64,000 nt of DNA from Dellaglioa kimchii (GCF_046115505.1 NZ_CP170736.1:1426001-1490000); one strand, 5' to 3'; positions 34,080-42,891 are shown, numbered from the stretch's first letter. Notes: generated by a model not told the origin, from the sequence alone. Program-made: numbers and translations.

Positions 34080-35957
34080 ATGACACCAAAAATTGAATGG
34101 CTAGATACACCAACCGTTTTTCGTGTTGGACAGTTACCAGCTCATAGTGATCATAAGTACTATGCAACTCAAGCAGAAATGTTACAACAAAAAAGTTCAT
34201 TTGAACAATCTTTGAATGGAATGTGGCAATTTAATTACAGTATTAATGCAGCGAGTCGACCAAAAAAATTTTATCAGACTGACTTTGATGCAGAACAATT
34301 TGAGACAATTCCAGTACCACAACATATTGAATTATCAGGGTATGAACAATTACATTATATTAATACGATGTATCCGTGGGAAGGACATGAATACAGACGA
34401 CCTGCTTTTTCAGATACTGATTTAAATCAGTATGCTGGAATGTTTAGTGAGGCAGAATATAATCCAGTAGGTTCTTATTTAAACCATTTTGACTTAGAGC
34501 CAACTCTTCAAAATAAACGCGTTATTATCCGTTTTGAAGGTGTCGAACAGGCAATGTATGTCTGGTTGAATGGACATTTTATAGGATACGCAGAAGATAG
34601 TTTTACACCAAGTGAATTTGATCTGACACCTTATTTAAAAGATAAGGATAATTGTTTGGCAGTTGAAGTGCATAAAAGAAGTTCTGCAGCCTTCATTGAA
34701 GATCAAGATTTTTTCCGTTTCTTCGGAATTTTTCGTGATGTAACACTATTAGCACAACCTGCAACACATTTAGATGATTTTTGGGTAATTCCTAATTACG
34801 ATAGTGGACAAAAAACAGGACAAGTCGATTTACAACTTCATTTTAGTGGGACAGAACAACGTGTCCGTGTCACGTTTAAAGACCAAGATGCGGTGTTATT
34901 TAGTGATGAATTAATGAGTGGGTCAGATGTTGAAAAGCACTATAATTTAGCACAGCCAGTTACTGCTTGGCAAAATGACCGTCCTTATTTATATACATTA
35001 CAACTAGAAATATTAGATACAGACGGTCAACTAATTGAAGTTATTAACCAGTCAGTTGGTTTTCGCAAAATTGAGATTAAGAATCGCGTGATGTTATTAA
35101 ATGGTGAACGATTAATTATTAATGGAGTCAATCGTCATGAGTGGAACCCTAAAACAGGAAGAACCATTTCAGATAATGATGAAGCTTGGGATGTTGCCTG
35201 TATGCAACGCAACAATATTAACGCAGTTCGGACGTCACATTATCCAGATCGATTATCTTTTTACAATCGTTGTGATCAGGCTGGTATCTATATGATGGCT
35301 GAAACCAACTTAGAATCACATGGTTCTTGGCAGAAGATGGGTGCAGTTGAACCGTCTTGGAATGTGCCTGGCTCATCAGATCAATGGGAGGCAGCCGTTT
35401 TGGACCGTGCTAAAAGTAATTTTGAATTATTTAAAAATCATCCCTCAGTTTTATTTTGGTCATTGGGTAACGAATCATACGCCGGAAGTGTTTTAGAGAA
35501 AATGAATGAGTATTATAAACAAAAAGATTCGACACGATTAGTTCATTATGAAGGTGTTTTCCGCGCACCTGAATATAAAGATGTCATTTCAGATGTTGAA
35601 AGTCGGATGTATGCTACACCAGCCGAAATTAAAGATTATCTAGAGAATTCACCACAAAAACCATTTATCTTGTGTGAGTATATGCATGATATGGGTAATT
35701 CATTAGGTGGGATGAAATCATATATTGATTTATTACAACAATATGAATCCTATCAAGGTGGTTTCATCTGGGACTTTATCGATCAGGCGTTGTTAGTTGA
35801 AGATCCCGTAACAGGTCAAAATGAGTTGCGTTATGGTGGCGATTTTGATGATCGACCATCTGATTATGCATTTTCGGGTGATGGACTCGTTTTTGCCACA
35901 CGTAATGAAAAACCAGCAATGCAGGAGGTAAAATACTATTATGGCACAGATAAATAA
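34080..35957 (+). CDS. lacL: Beta-galactosidase large subunit LacL (GH2)
   Basis: Large subunit, 625 residues, of the two-part GH2 lactase typical of lactobacilli, Leuconostoc and Weissella. It holds the jelly-roll, immunoglobulin-like and TIM-barrel parts. The acid/base is Glu465 (SLGNESYAG) and the nucleophile is Glu533 (ILCEYMHDMGNS). GGAGGC is nine bases before the ATG. The last 17 bases overlap lacM. Regulated by the promoter/cre upstream. Hydrolyses lactose to glucose and galactose in the cytoplasm. Certain. Confidence 0.96.
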   Translation: MTPKIEWLDTPTVFRVGQLPAHSDHKYYATQAEMLQQKSSFEQSLNGMWQFNYSINAASRPKKFYQTDFDAEQFETIPVPQHIELSGYEQLHYINTMYPWEGHEYRRPAFSDTDLNQYAGMFSEAEYNPVGSYLNHFDLEPTLQNKRVIIRFEGVEQAMYVWLNGHFIGYAEDSFTPSEFDLTPYLKDKDNCLAVEVHKRSSAAFIEDQDFFRFFGIFRDVTLLAQPATHLDDFWVIPNYDSGQKTGQVDLQLHFSGTEQRVRVTFKDQDAVLFSDELMSGSDVEKHYNLAQPVTAWQNDRPYLYTLQLEILDTDGQLIEVINQSVGFRKIEIKNRVMLLNGERLIINGVNRHEWNPKTGRTISDNDEAWDVACMQRNNINAVRTSHYPDRLSFYNRCDQAGIYMMAETNLESHGSWQKMGAVEPSWNVPGSSDQWEAAVLDRAKSNFELFKNHPSVLFWSLGNESYAGSVLEKMNEYYKQKDSTRLVHYEGVFRAPEYKDVISDVESRMYATPAEIKDYLENSPQKPFILCEYMHDMGNSLGGMKSYIDLLQQYESYQGGFIWDFIDQALLVEDPVTGQNELRYGGDFDDRPSDYAFSGDGLVFATRNEKPAMQEVKYYYGTDK

Positions 35958-36900
35958 GCAGTTAACTGTCATTTACGGTGATGTCACACTCGGGTTAAAA
36001 GGAAATGATTTTCATTATATCTTCTCGTATCAAACGGGTGGACCAGAATCTTTTAGAATTCAAGGTAAGGAGTGGCTTTATCGCTCACCAAAACCGACTT
36101 TTTGGCGTGCAACAACGGATAACGATCAGGGGAGTCAGTTTCCACTAAAGTCAGGGATGTGGTTGGCTGCTGATCAATTCAGTGATTGTCAATCAGTTGA
36201 AGTTGCCATTAATGATAAACCAATTGTGTTACCTATTGCACCTGAAAACAATCGTTACACTAACCATGAAGTCGCTGAAAAAGTGGCTATAAGTTATACT
36301 TATAACACACTGACCGTGCCACAAACGCAAGTGACGGTTACTTATACTGTTGAAGCAACTGGAAAAATGAACGTTGCAGTTTCATATCAAGGAAAAGCTG
36401 AATTACCCTCATTACCTATTTTTGGGTTGCGATTTATTATGCCCACACCAGCGACTCGTTTTTGTTACCAAGGATTATCGGGAGAAACTTATCCAGATAG
36501 AATGGCCGGAGGAATTCCAGGCCAATATGAAGTCCAAGGGTTACCAGTGACACCATACTTAGTTCCGCAAGATTGTGGTGTGCATATGCAAAATGATTGG
36601 GTAACTGTATATCGACAATCTGTTTTGGATAATCGTATGCAACAGGTCTCTGAAACGGGATTAACATTTAGTGCGGTTGATCAACCAATTGCGTTTAGTT
36701 GTTTACCTTATACAGCTGAAGAATTAGAAAATGCGACACATCATAGTGAATTACCAGCGGAACATCGGACCGTTTTATCGATTCTAGGCGCCGTTCGAGG
36801 TGTTGGCGGTATTGATAGTTGGGGTAGTGATGTCGAGGATGACTATCAAATTGATGCGACGAAGGATATTGCCTATCAATTTGATATCTTATTTGACTAG
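35941..36900 (+). CDS. lacM: Beta-galactosidase small subunit LacM
   Basis: Small subunit of 319 residues, corresponding to the C-terminal domain of single-chain LacZ, which completes the active site and the quaternary structure. SPKPTFWRATTDNDQGS near residues 56-72 is the typical domain-5 entry. Starts inside lacL after GGAGGT, so the two are coupled. The stop is followed directly by the promoter of the ABC-F unit, with no terminator seen in between. Confidence 0.95.
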   Translation: MAQINKQLTVIYGDVTLGLKGNDFHYIFSYQTGGPESFRIQGKEWLYRSPKPTFWRATTDNDQGSQFPLKSGMWLAADQFSDCQSVEVAINDKPIVLPIAPENNRYTNHEVAEKVAISYTYNTLTVPQTQVTVTYTVEATGKMNVAVSYQGKAELPSLPIFGLRFIMPTPATRFCYQGLSGETYPDRMAGGIPGQYEVQGLPVTPYLVPQDCGVHMQNDWVTVYRQSVLDNRMQQVSETGLTFSAVDQPIAFSCLPYTAEELENATHHSELPAEHRTVLSILGAVRGVGGIDSWGSDVEDDYQIDATKDIAYQFDILFD

Positions 36901-36901
36901 G

Positions 36902-36930
36902 TTGCCTATCCACCATAACTATAGTAAACT
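36902..36930 (+). promoter_or_regulatory. Promoter of the ABC-F leader
   Basis: TTGCCT and TAAACT are 17 bases apart, beginning right after the lacM stop. The transcript would start near 36937, giving a 260-base leader before the ABC-F gene. Confidence 0.55.
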
Positions 36931-36954
36931 GTAAATAATTAATAAACAGGGAGT

Positions 36955-36993
36955 GTGAAGTGCATTGGTAAATACAAATCGTTAATCGAATAA
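36955..36993 (+). CDS. Candidate leader peptide of the ABC-F gene
   Basis: GTG opens a 12-codon frame reading MKCIGKYKSLIE, just after GGGAG, although the spacing is short. An alternative is the overlapping TTG at 36965 (MVNTNR). Leader peptides that stall the ribosome when antibiotic is bound commonly control ABC-F genes. A 24-codon frame at 37007 (starting MGRSVSFYACG) lacks a binding site. Which frame is used is unknown. Confidence 0.35.
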   Translation: MKCIGKYKSLIE

Positions 36994-37113
36994 CTGTCGA
37001 CTAAGCATGGGGCGAAGTGTGTCTTTTTATGCATGTGGACTATTCAAACGGTTTGCAATATCAATTCTTTTTCACATCTGAAAGAACCACTTTTTTTGAT
37101 GGATAACGATTGA

Positions 37114-37141
37114 AGAGCATATAACTGTATGCTCTTTTTTT
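37114..37141 (+). terminator. Attenuator terminator before the ABC-F gene
   Basis: AGAGCATA-taac-TGTATGCTCT is followed by seven T, located inside the transcript 57 bases before the ABC-F start. Because the promoter lies upstream of it, the hairpin must be bypassed for the gene to be expressed, as in antibiotic-induced attenuation. Confidence 0.8.
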
Positions 37142-37197
37142 GTAGAATCAAATGGATAGTTTAGCGGTCGACCTCACAAAGAAATGAGGTACTCACT

Positions 37198-38673
37198 ATA
37201 GGAACAATACAAATTAAACAATTAAGTTTTCAATATGATGGACAATTAGCACCAATTTTTAAAAATGTTGATTTACAATTAGATGCTAGCTGGAAATTAG
37301 GTCTAATTGGTAGAAATGGTCGCGGAAAAACGACTTTATTTAGAATTCTACAAAATCAATTACAGTATCAAGGAAAAATTAGAACAGATTTAGAATTTCA
37401 GTATTTCCCTCAACCGGTTGTTAAACCAGAAGAGTCAGTATGGCTAGTTATCAAGAGCATCACAGACTTACAAGATTATGATCAGTGGCAAATTTTAATC
37501 GAATTAGATAAGCTTGGATTATCTGAAAAATTATTGACGGAACCATTTAATCAATTAAGTCCAGGACAACAAACTAAGATATTATTAGTTAGCTTATTTG
37601 TTGGCGAAGGTAAATTTCAATTAATAGATGAACCAACTAATCATCTAGATGAAAATGGTCGAAAAATCATTTCTGATTATCTAAGACAAAAACAAGGGTT
37701 TATCTTAATCAGTCATGATCGTTATTTTTTAAATAATATTATTGATCACGTCATTTCAATTGATCGTGCTAAAATTAGCCAATTTAAGGGTAATTATAAT
37801 ACGTGGGCTGACGAAAATACGGCACGAAATAATTGGGAATTTAATGAAAAAGAAAAATTACAACGTGATATTAAGCGATTAGAAGGTGCTTCACGGAAAA
37901 AAACGGGTTGGGCTAATCAGACAGAGGCGAAAGTATCTGGTGCGACAGACAGAGGATTTATCAGCCACAAGTCAGCTAAATCTATGAAACGAGCACTAAG
38001 TATTAAAAAACGTGCCGATAAAGCAGTAGAAGTGAAAAAATCTTTACTTAAGAATATTGATGTGGCAGATCCTTTAACGTTGAATTTTGAAAAATTAGTG
38101 ATAGATAAGACGTTACTAGAAGTAATTGGCTTATCAGCATTTCGTAAACACTCGCCGGTAAATAAACCGATAGATTTTAAATTAAAGACAGGAGAGCGCG
38201 TTATTATTCAGGGTGAAAATGGTTCTGGTAAGTCGAGTGTTATCGCTGCTATACTAGGTCAATTAAAGTTTCAAGGGCAATACAAATTTGCAACACCTTT
38301 AAAAGTGAGCTGGTTACCGCAAAGTTTTGATGGCTTATCTGGTTCTTTACAAGAATTCGCTGCAGAAAAAAATGTTTCTTATTCTTTAATGTTGGATACA
38401 TTAAGAAAACTTGGTTTTGAACGTTATGAATTTGATAAAGATATCAGTCAAATGAGCATGGGCCAAAAGAGAAAATTGGCTTTAAGTCGTTCGTTGGTTG
38501 AACCAGCAAATATATATATTTGGGATGAGCCACTTAATTATCTAGATGTCATTACGCGTCAACAAATTCAAGATGTTATTCTGGCTTTTCAACCACCAAT
38601 GGTAATCATAGATCATGATAAAGAATTCGTTGAAAAAGTTGGAACGAAATTCGTTGAGATAGAACATTATTAG
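37198..38673 (+). CDS. Lsa-family ABC-F ribosomal protection ATPase, apparent ATA start
   Basis: Soluble twin-ATPase of 491 residues. Family members bind the ribosomal E site and dislodge lincosamides, streptogramin A and pleuromutilins. First cassette: Walker A GRNGRGKTT at 38-46, signature LSPGQ at 120-124. Second: Walker A GENGSGKSS at 339-347, signature MSMGQ at 419-423. The sequence aligns with Lsa from its first residue (GTIQIKQLSFQYDGQ against SKIELKQLSFAYDNQ), which places the initiator at ATA 37198, seven bases after GAGGT. No ATG, GTG or TTG exists in frame between the stop at 37162 and a TTG at 37534 that would delete the first Walker A. So either ATA is used or the start was lost by mutation. 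Confidence 0.83.
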   Translation: MGTIQIKQLSFQYDGQLAPIFKNVDLQLDASWKLGLIGRNGRGKTTLFRILQNQLQYQGKIRTDLEFQYFPQPVVKPEESVWLVIKSITDLQDYDQWQILIELDKLGLSEKLLTEPFNQLSPGQQTKILLVSLFVGEGKFQLIDEPTNHLDENGRKIISDYLRQKQGFILISHDRYFLNNIIDHVISIDRAKISQFKGNYNTWADENTARNNWEFNEKEKLQRDIKRLEGASRKKTGWANQTEAKVSGATDRGFISHKSAKSMKRALSIKKRADKAVEVKKSLLKNIDVADPLTLNFEKLVIDKTLLEVIGLSAFRKHSPVNKPIDFKLKTGERVIIQGENGSGKSSVIAAILGQLKFQGQYKFATPLKVSWLPQSFDGLSGSLQEFAAEKNVSYSLMLDTLRKLGFERYEFDKDISQMSMGQKRKLALSRSLVEPANIYIWDEPLNYLDVITRQQIQDVILAFQPPMVIIDHDKEFVEKVGTKFVEIEHY

Positions 38674-38909
38674 TGAAAGGTTAATTTAAGGTATCCAATT
38701 TATACGTCTATTGATATCAAGAGAGTCGTAATGATATACTGTTAAGAGCATAGTTATTTTAACTGTATACTGATTAGTGAGGCATACAGAATTAAAATCG
38801 ACGTAAGTTGAATAATAAAAGATCAACTTTATTTGAAGGCATGTATTCATAATATGAATCTTTAACTTTGAAAGAAATTGTTAATTAATAGAGCAAGGAG
38901 GAAACACTA
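38674..38909. other. Intergenic stretch without recognised gene
   Basis: 236 A/T-rich bases between the ABC-F gene and the 47-residue gene. Only short frames and no convincing promoter pair, terminator or repeat were seen; the promoter of the small gene must lie here. Confidence 0.5.
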
Positions 38910-39053
38910 ATGGCTGATAAAGCAAAGACTGATAGAGATAAAATGTTAGAAATTATCAAAAAGAAACAAACTGATGGCGGAAACTTCAACAAGAAGGCTA
39001 CTGCTAGAAATGATCGTACTAAAATGCGTAAGGGTCCTAAGATTTTTAAATAG
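38910..39053 (+). CDS. Small basic hypothetical protein, 47 residues
   Basis: Encodes 47 residues, about a third of them Lys or Arg, starting MADKAKTDRDKMLEIIKKKQ and ending MRKGPKIFK. AAGGAGG is eight bases before the ATG, and a clear terminator follows within 12 bases, so this is a complete one-gene unit. No cysteine, signal or membrane part. The composition suggests nucleic acid or ribosome binding, but function is unknown. Confidence 0.75.
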   Translation: MADKAKTDRDKMLEIIKKKQTDGGNFNKKATARNDRTKMRKGPKIFK

Positions 39054-39063
39054 AGGGTTAGAC

Positions 39064-39094
39064 TTAGCTCAGATAAATATCTGGGCTATTTTTA
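39064..39094 (+). terminator. Terminator of the 47-residue gene
   Basis: TAGCTCAGATA pairs with TATCTGGGCTA and is followed by five T. Confidence 0.85.
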
Positions 39095-39119
39095 TTGTTC
39101 ATTAAAACCTAGCACATCT

Positions 39120-39638
39120 TTACTGAATCAGTTCCAATATATCTGCAGTAACTTCTTCGGCTGTAGCAGGACTACCACTACTAATCCATTGCAACATCGT
39201 TCGTAAAACGCCACCAAGAATGAACGTTTTTTGAGTATTATTTAGTCGACTGATACTAGGCGTGTCTTTAAGGATTTTTTCAAAGTAAGTATAAAAGGAA
39301 TCCTCCAATAAATAAACAATATCATTTTTAATTAGAATATCCATAAATTCAGAATCATTATGCCAGTAGTTAAAAGCTAGCTTGAAAATATTTTTTAAAC
39401 TAATTTCTGCTTGATTAGATTTAAGTTCAGCGTAAAACTGGTCAAATAGGTAATCAGACCGAGTTAGTAAAATTGCGTCCTTATTCTCAAAATTACGATA
39501 AAAAGTCAGCCGGGCAACTCCGGCTTTTTTTGTGATTTCAGTTATTGTGATTTCTTGATAAGATTTTATTTTTAATAATTCAATTAAAGAATCAATAATC
39601 AAATTTTTACTTAATTTTGCTTGGTTATTTTCCGTCAT
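39120..39638 (-). CDS. TetR/AcrR-family transcriptional regulator
   Basis: Repressor of 172 residues. The N-terminal helix-turn-helix spans about residues 12-55 (SYQEITITEITKKAGVARLTFYRNFENKDAIL). The C-terminal ligand domain is divergent, as usual. Divergently transcribed from the quinone reductase at 39827, with two matching palindromes between them, so it probably represses itself and that enzyme. AAGGAGAT precedes the ATG. Inducer unknown. Confidence 0.88.
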   Translation of the reverse strand: MTENNQAKLSKNLIIDSLIELLKIKSYQEITITEITKKAGVARLTFYRNFENKDAILLTRSDYLFDQFYAELKSNQAEISLKNIFKLAFNYWHNDSEFMDILIKNDIVYLLEDSFYTYFEKILKDTPSISRLNNTQKTFILGGVLRTMLQWISSGSPATAEEVTADILELIQ

Positions 39639-39656
39639 TTTTTATATCTCCTTGAA

Positions 39657-39740
39657 GTGTAACAAATAACACGATTTTGTATCTTGTAAATCACGCGATG
39701 AATGATTAATATAAGTGTAACAAATGTAACACTTATATTA
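39657..39740. promoter_or_regulatory. Two operator palindromes between tetR-type gene and reductase
   Basis: Site 1 is GTGTAACAAATAACAC at 39657-39672. Site 2 is a larger repeat with 12-base arms, TAATATAAGTGT at 39707-39718 and its complement at 39729-39740, around a 10-base centre. They share GTGTAACAAAT and ACAC and are the likely binding sites of the TetR-family protein. Confidence 0.7.
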
Positions 39741-39826
39741 AGAAAGATAAATGTCACTTGAAGTATTTTATATAAAGTCCTAAAAGTCGGAAAATTGATT
39801 AAACTAATTAAATGAGGTTATTGAAC

Positions 39827-40444
39827 ATGAAAAAGATTTGTATTATATTTGATCATCCCTACACTGCAAATGCTGGATACAATGAATTGCACAATAGGAG
39901 CTATTCAGCGGCATTACTAGTTAGTGCTAAGGCAGCGTATGAAAAAAAAGGTTGTACTGTGGACGTAATTGATTTGCATAAAGATGGGTTTGATCCTGTA
40001 ATGCACCAAGAAGACCTAATATCTTGGCGTAAGAAGATACCAACAGATTCTATGACGGCAAATTATCAAGAACGCCTCATGGCTGCAGATGAGCTTGTCT
40101 TTATTTTTCCAATCTGGTGGGAATCTATGCCAGCTATGATGAAGGGATTCTTTGACAAAGTTATTGCTAAAGGAATTCTTTATACAGAGCAGGAAAATAA
40201 AAAATTATTTAAAAATGAGATGGTTCATTTAAAGAAAGTTAAAATGGTTACAACCATGTCAATACCAGGTTGTATTTATCGAACTATCTTTGGAAGTCCT
40301 GTGACTAAAATGGTATTTAGGGGAACATTCCGGAAGATGGGGTTTAACCAGTTGAAATGGTTTAACTTTGCTGCAGTTCAAGGGATGAAACTTGAAAAAC
40401 GACAACAGTTGTTGAAGAAGTTTGAAAATAATATTGTGAAGTAA
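39827..40444 (+). CDS. NAD(P)H dehydrogenase (quinone)-type flavoprotein
   Basis: Flavodoxin-fold reductase of 205 residues in the MdaB/YwrO group, which transfers two electrons from NAD(P)H to quinones or similar compounds. FPIWWESMPAMMKGFFDKV (about residues 90-108) is the diagnostic FMN/FAD-site block. ATG 39827 was chosen over 39812 because GAGGT lies eight bases before it. Divergent from the TetR gene, which suggests induction by an electrophile or quinone. Family secure, substrate unknown. Confidence 0.87.
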   Translation: MKKICIIFDHPYTANAGYNELHNRSYSAALLVSAKAAYEKKGCTVDVIDLHKDGFDPVMHQEDLISWRKKIPTDSMTANYQERLMAADELVFIFPIWWESMPAMMKGFFDKVIAKGILYTEQENKKLFKNEMVHLKKVKMVTTMSIPGCIYRTIFGSPVTKMVFRGTFRKMGFNQLKWFNFAAVQGMKLEKRQQLLKKFENNIVK

Positions 40445-40491
40445 GAGGGTTCAACCTGATTGGGTAAATACAATTAGGTTGACTCTTTTTT
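40444..40491 (+). terminator. Terminator of the reductase gene
   Basis: AGAG-GTTCAACCTGATTG pairs with CAATTAGGTTGA-CTCT around an 8-base loop, followed by T. Confidence 0.85.
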
Positions 40492-40601
40492 AATATCACC
40501 AGAAACGAATCTTTTGAATTTAGTTCAGTTAATTTAAGTAGTATAATATAATTGAATTATTAGAGATGAAAAGAGCGTTAAATAGTGAATGGAGGGGCAA
40601 A

Positions 40602-41186
40602 ATGATGACTGAACATGAAAAATTATTAGCAGGTCAAGATTATGATTATCGCGACCCAGAATTACAGGGGATGATTGCGGCGGGAAAAAGATTAGTTTCT
40701 CTGATTAATACGACAGCTGACCTAGAGAAAAGAACAGCAGCAATTCACGAGTTGTTAGGAAAGGTTGGTAAAGGCCTCGTTATTAATGGTCAATTTAATA
40801 CAGTTTATGGTAAACATATCACTGTTGGTGACGATGTTTTTATTAACGGTAATTGTACATTTCAAGATTCAAACAGAATCACATTAGGAGATCGTGTCAT
40901 TGTCGCACCAGATACGAAGTTATATTGTGGTGAACATGCATTAGACGCAACAAAACGTTTTGGAAAAAGACAAGATGGTAGTCGTTATTTAATTACCTAT
41001 ACTAAACCAATTACAATTGGCAACGATGTGTGGATAGGTGGAAATGTCACGATTATTGGTGGCGTTCATATTGGGGACAATGTGATTGTAGCAGCTGGTG
41101 CAGTGGTTACAAAAGACGTTCCTGACAATACAGTAGTGGGCGGCGTACCCGCCAAAGTTATTAAACAATTAGAACCATTAAAATAA
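40602..41186 (+). CDS. Maltose/galactoside O-acetyltransferase, hexapeptide-repeat family
   Basis: Left-handed beta-helix acetyltransferase of 194 residues that moves acetyl from acetyl-CoA to a sugar or related acceptor. It begins MMTEHEKLLAGQDYDYRDPEL, the Mac domain, and ends with hexapeptide repeats and the GGVPAKVIK motif. YCGEHALDATKR holds the catalytic His. Starts at ATG 40602 or 40605 after GGAGGGG. Related to the second acetyltransferase at 51291. Substrate unknown. Confidence 0.88.
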   Translation: MMTEHEKLLAGQDYDYRDPELQGMIAAGKRLVSLINTTADLEKRTAAIHELLGKVGKGLVINGQFNTVYGKHITVGDDVFINGNCTFQDSNRITLGDRVIVAPDTKLYCGEHALDATKRFGKRQDGSRYLITYTKPITIGNDVWIGGNVTIIGGVHIGDNVIVAAGAVVTKDVPDNTVVGGVPAKVIKQLEPLK

Positions 41187-41301
41187 GAAAGATTTTATAT
41201 TGGGTGAGAGGAATGAGCAGGCTGTTTTAGCATTTTTGCCTAGTAGTAGATAATCAGCTCAATTAAAGAAACTTAAATTAGGTTGTAGGAGGGAAAAGTT
41301 A

Positions 41302-42219
41302 ATGACAAGTATTGATGTTTTTGCACACGTTTTACCACCACATTTTTATAACGAGATGTTAGCTATTCAGCCAGATTTACCTGAAAAAATGCCATTTATT
41401 AAACATCCCTTATTGATTGATATTGAACAAAGACGACTATCACGGAATAAAAATGTCCAACAAGTTATCTCAGCAGTCAATGTTAATCCTGAGGACTACG
41501 TAGGGACAGAACAAGCAGCAGTATTATGCTGGCAAGCTAATAATGAAATGATTGAAATGGTTAAACAAAATCCGGACATATTTAAAGCGGGCATTGCAAT
41601 GGTGCCTCTAAATAATATTGACGAAGCAATACGTATTCTAAAAGAACAAGTACTGAAAAATCCAGAATTAGTTGGTATTCAATTATTTACACGTGCCCTT
41701 GGTAAAAGTATTGCTGCAAAGGAATATCGGGTTATTTTTGAAATGGCTGCACAATTAAATATTCCAATTTTATTACACCCAATTTTTGACGATCGAAAAC
41801 CAGATAATAATATTATTTTTAGTTGGGAATATGAACTAACGCAAGCAATGTTGCAATTAGTACAGTCAGGAATTTTTAATGACTATCCTACACTTAAAAT
41901 AATTGTCCATCATGCTGGAGCGATGGTACCTTATTTTGCTGAACGAATTAACCATATTCTATCACCAGAACAGGCAGCTGATTTTAAACGTTTCTATGTA
42001 GATACTGCTTTATTGGGCAATCCTAAAGCATTGGGGTTAGCAATCGATTATTATGGTGTTAATCACGTACTGTTTGGAACTGATGCACCATTAGGAATTG
42101 CGCCAGCTGGAGCAACTGATGCCATAATTGAGGCTTTAGATCAGCTAAATCTTTCGAAAGAGGATCGAGCCCTGATTAATTATGAAAATTATAATCGTTT
42201 GATGGGATTGGGTGAATAA
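41302..42219 (+). CDS. Amidohydrolase-2 family protein (ACMSD-like), altered metal motif
   Basis: TIM-barrel protein of 305 residues related to aminocarboxymuconate-semialdehyde decarboxylase and similar C-C lyases. The usual N-terminal HxH pair reads FAH (Phe7, His9), so the first metal ligand is missing. His159 (LLHPIF), His203/His204 (HHAG) and Asp261 (FGTDAP) are kept. AGGAGGG precedes the ATG. Its stop touches the start of the double-ABM gene, so the two form an operon. Enzyme activity and substrate unknown. Confidence 0.8.
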   Translation: MTSIDVFAHVLPPHFYNEMLAIQPDLPEKMPFIKHPLLIDIEQRRLSRNKNVQQVISAVNVNPEDYVGTEQAAVLCWQANNEMIEMVKQNPDIFKAGIAMVPLNNIDEAIRILKEQVLKNPELVGIQLFTRALGKSIAAKEYRVIFEMAAQLNIPILLHPIFDDRKPDNNIIFSWEYELTQAMLQLVQSGIFNDYPTLKIIVHHAGAMVPYFAERINHILSPEQAADFKRFYVDTALLGNPKALGLAIDYYGVNHVLFGTDAPLGIAPAGATDAIIEALDQLNLSKEDRALINYENYNRLMGLGE

Positions 42220-42891
42220 ATGATGAAACTTAAGAATTCCCCATTGTTAAGACTATTCAAACTTAAAATTAATCTAGCTGATCGTGAAAGATTTGAAAAA
42301 GCAGGGATGGTTAATTTAACGACTTCAATTCAGCAAGAAAAAGGAACTTTAGCGATGTACAGTGCACATTTGGATGAAGCAGGTACTGAAAATATGGTGA
42401 TTGAATCTTATCAAGACGAAGTTCACTATCAAAAACATGCGAATTCTGCCCAATTTAAAATGTTTAGTAATATCGCATCTCAGGCAGTAATTGAAAAATC
42501 GATGATTAATTTATCCCCAGAACTACTGTTAGAAAAAACAACAGCCTTGCATGAATTGATGCCTGTCAGAGTAATACTTAAAGTAACAAGTATTGAAATA
42601 GAATCGAATAAGGTTAAAGAATTTAGAGAAGCCTCATTGAGTGCTATGAAGCGTTCATTTGAAAATGAAGCAGGACTCTTAGTGACATACATTGCTTCTG
42701 TAGATGGCAACTTAAATCAATGGGTTTTCGTCGAAATTTACCGAAGTGATGAGGATTACCAAGCTCATTTACAAACAATGAATTTTAAAAAATATGCAAC
42801 AGATACGGAAAAGATGGTGCTTAATCAACGGATAGAGACACCTATATCAGATGTTTTAGTTAATCAAGGTGGATTATTTTTTGAAAAATGA
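42220..42891 (+). CDS. Double ABM-domain (antibiotic biosynthesis monooxygenase-like) protein
   Basis: Protein of 223 residues made of two ferredoxin-like ABM/YgiN modules, about 12-95 and 115-200. Each has the pattern of a strand, ENMVIESYQDEVHYQKH or WVFVEIYRSDEDYQAH, then a FKMF or FKKY helix. YgiN-like members act on quinols or phenols; others are heme-degrading or non-catalytic. Starts right at the stop of the amidohydrolase. The pair may process an aromatic or ring-cleaved compound; this is inferred. Confidence 0.78.
   Translation: MMKLKNSPLLRLFKLKINLADRERFEKAGMVNLTTSIQQEKGTLAMYSAHLDEAGTENMVIESYQDEVHYQKHANSAQFKMFSNIASQAVIEKSMINLSPELLLEKTTALHELMPVRVILKVTSIEIESNKVKEFREASLSAMKRSFENEAGLLVTYIASVDGNLNQWVFVEIYRSDEDYQAHLQTMNFKKYATDTEKMVLNQRIETPISDVLVNQGGLFFEK

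Noticed and set aside
37534..38673. Shorter ABC-F protein starting at TTG 37534
   Set aside because: It would lack the first Walker A, which is intact upstream in the same frame, and has no ribosome binding site.
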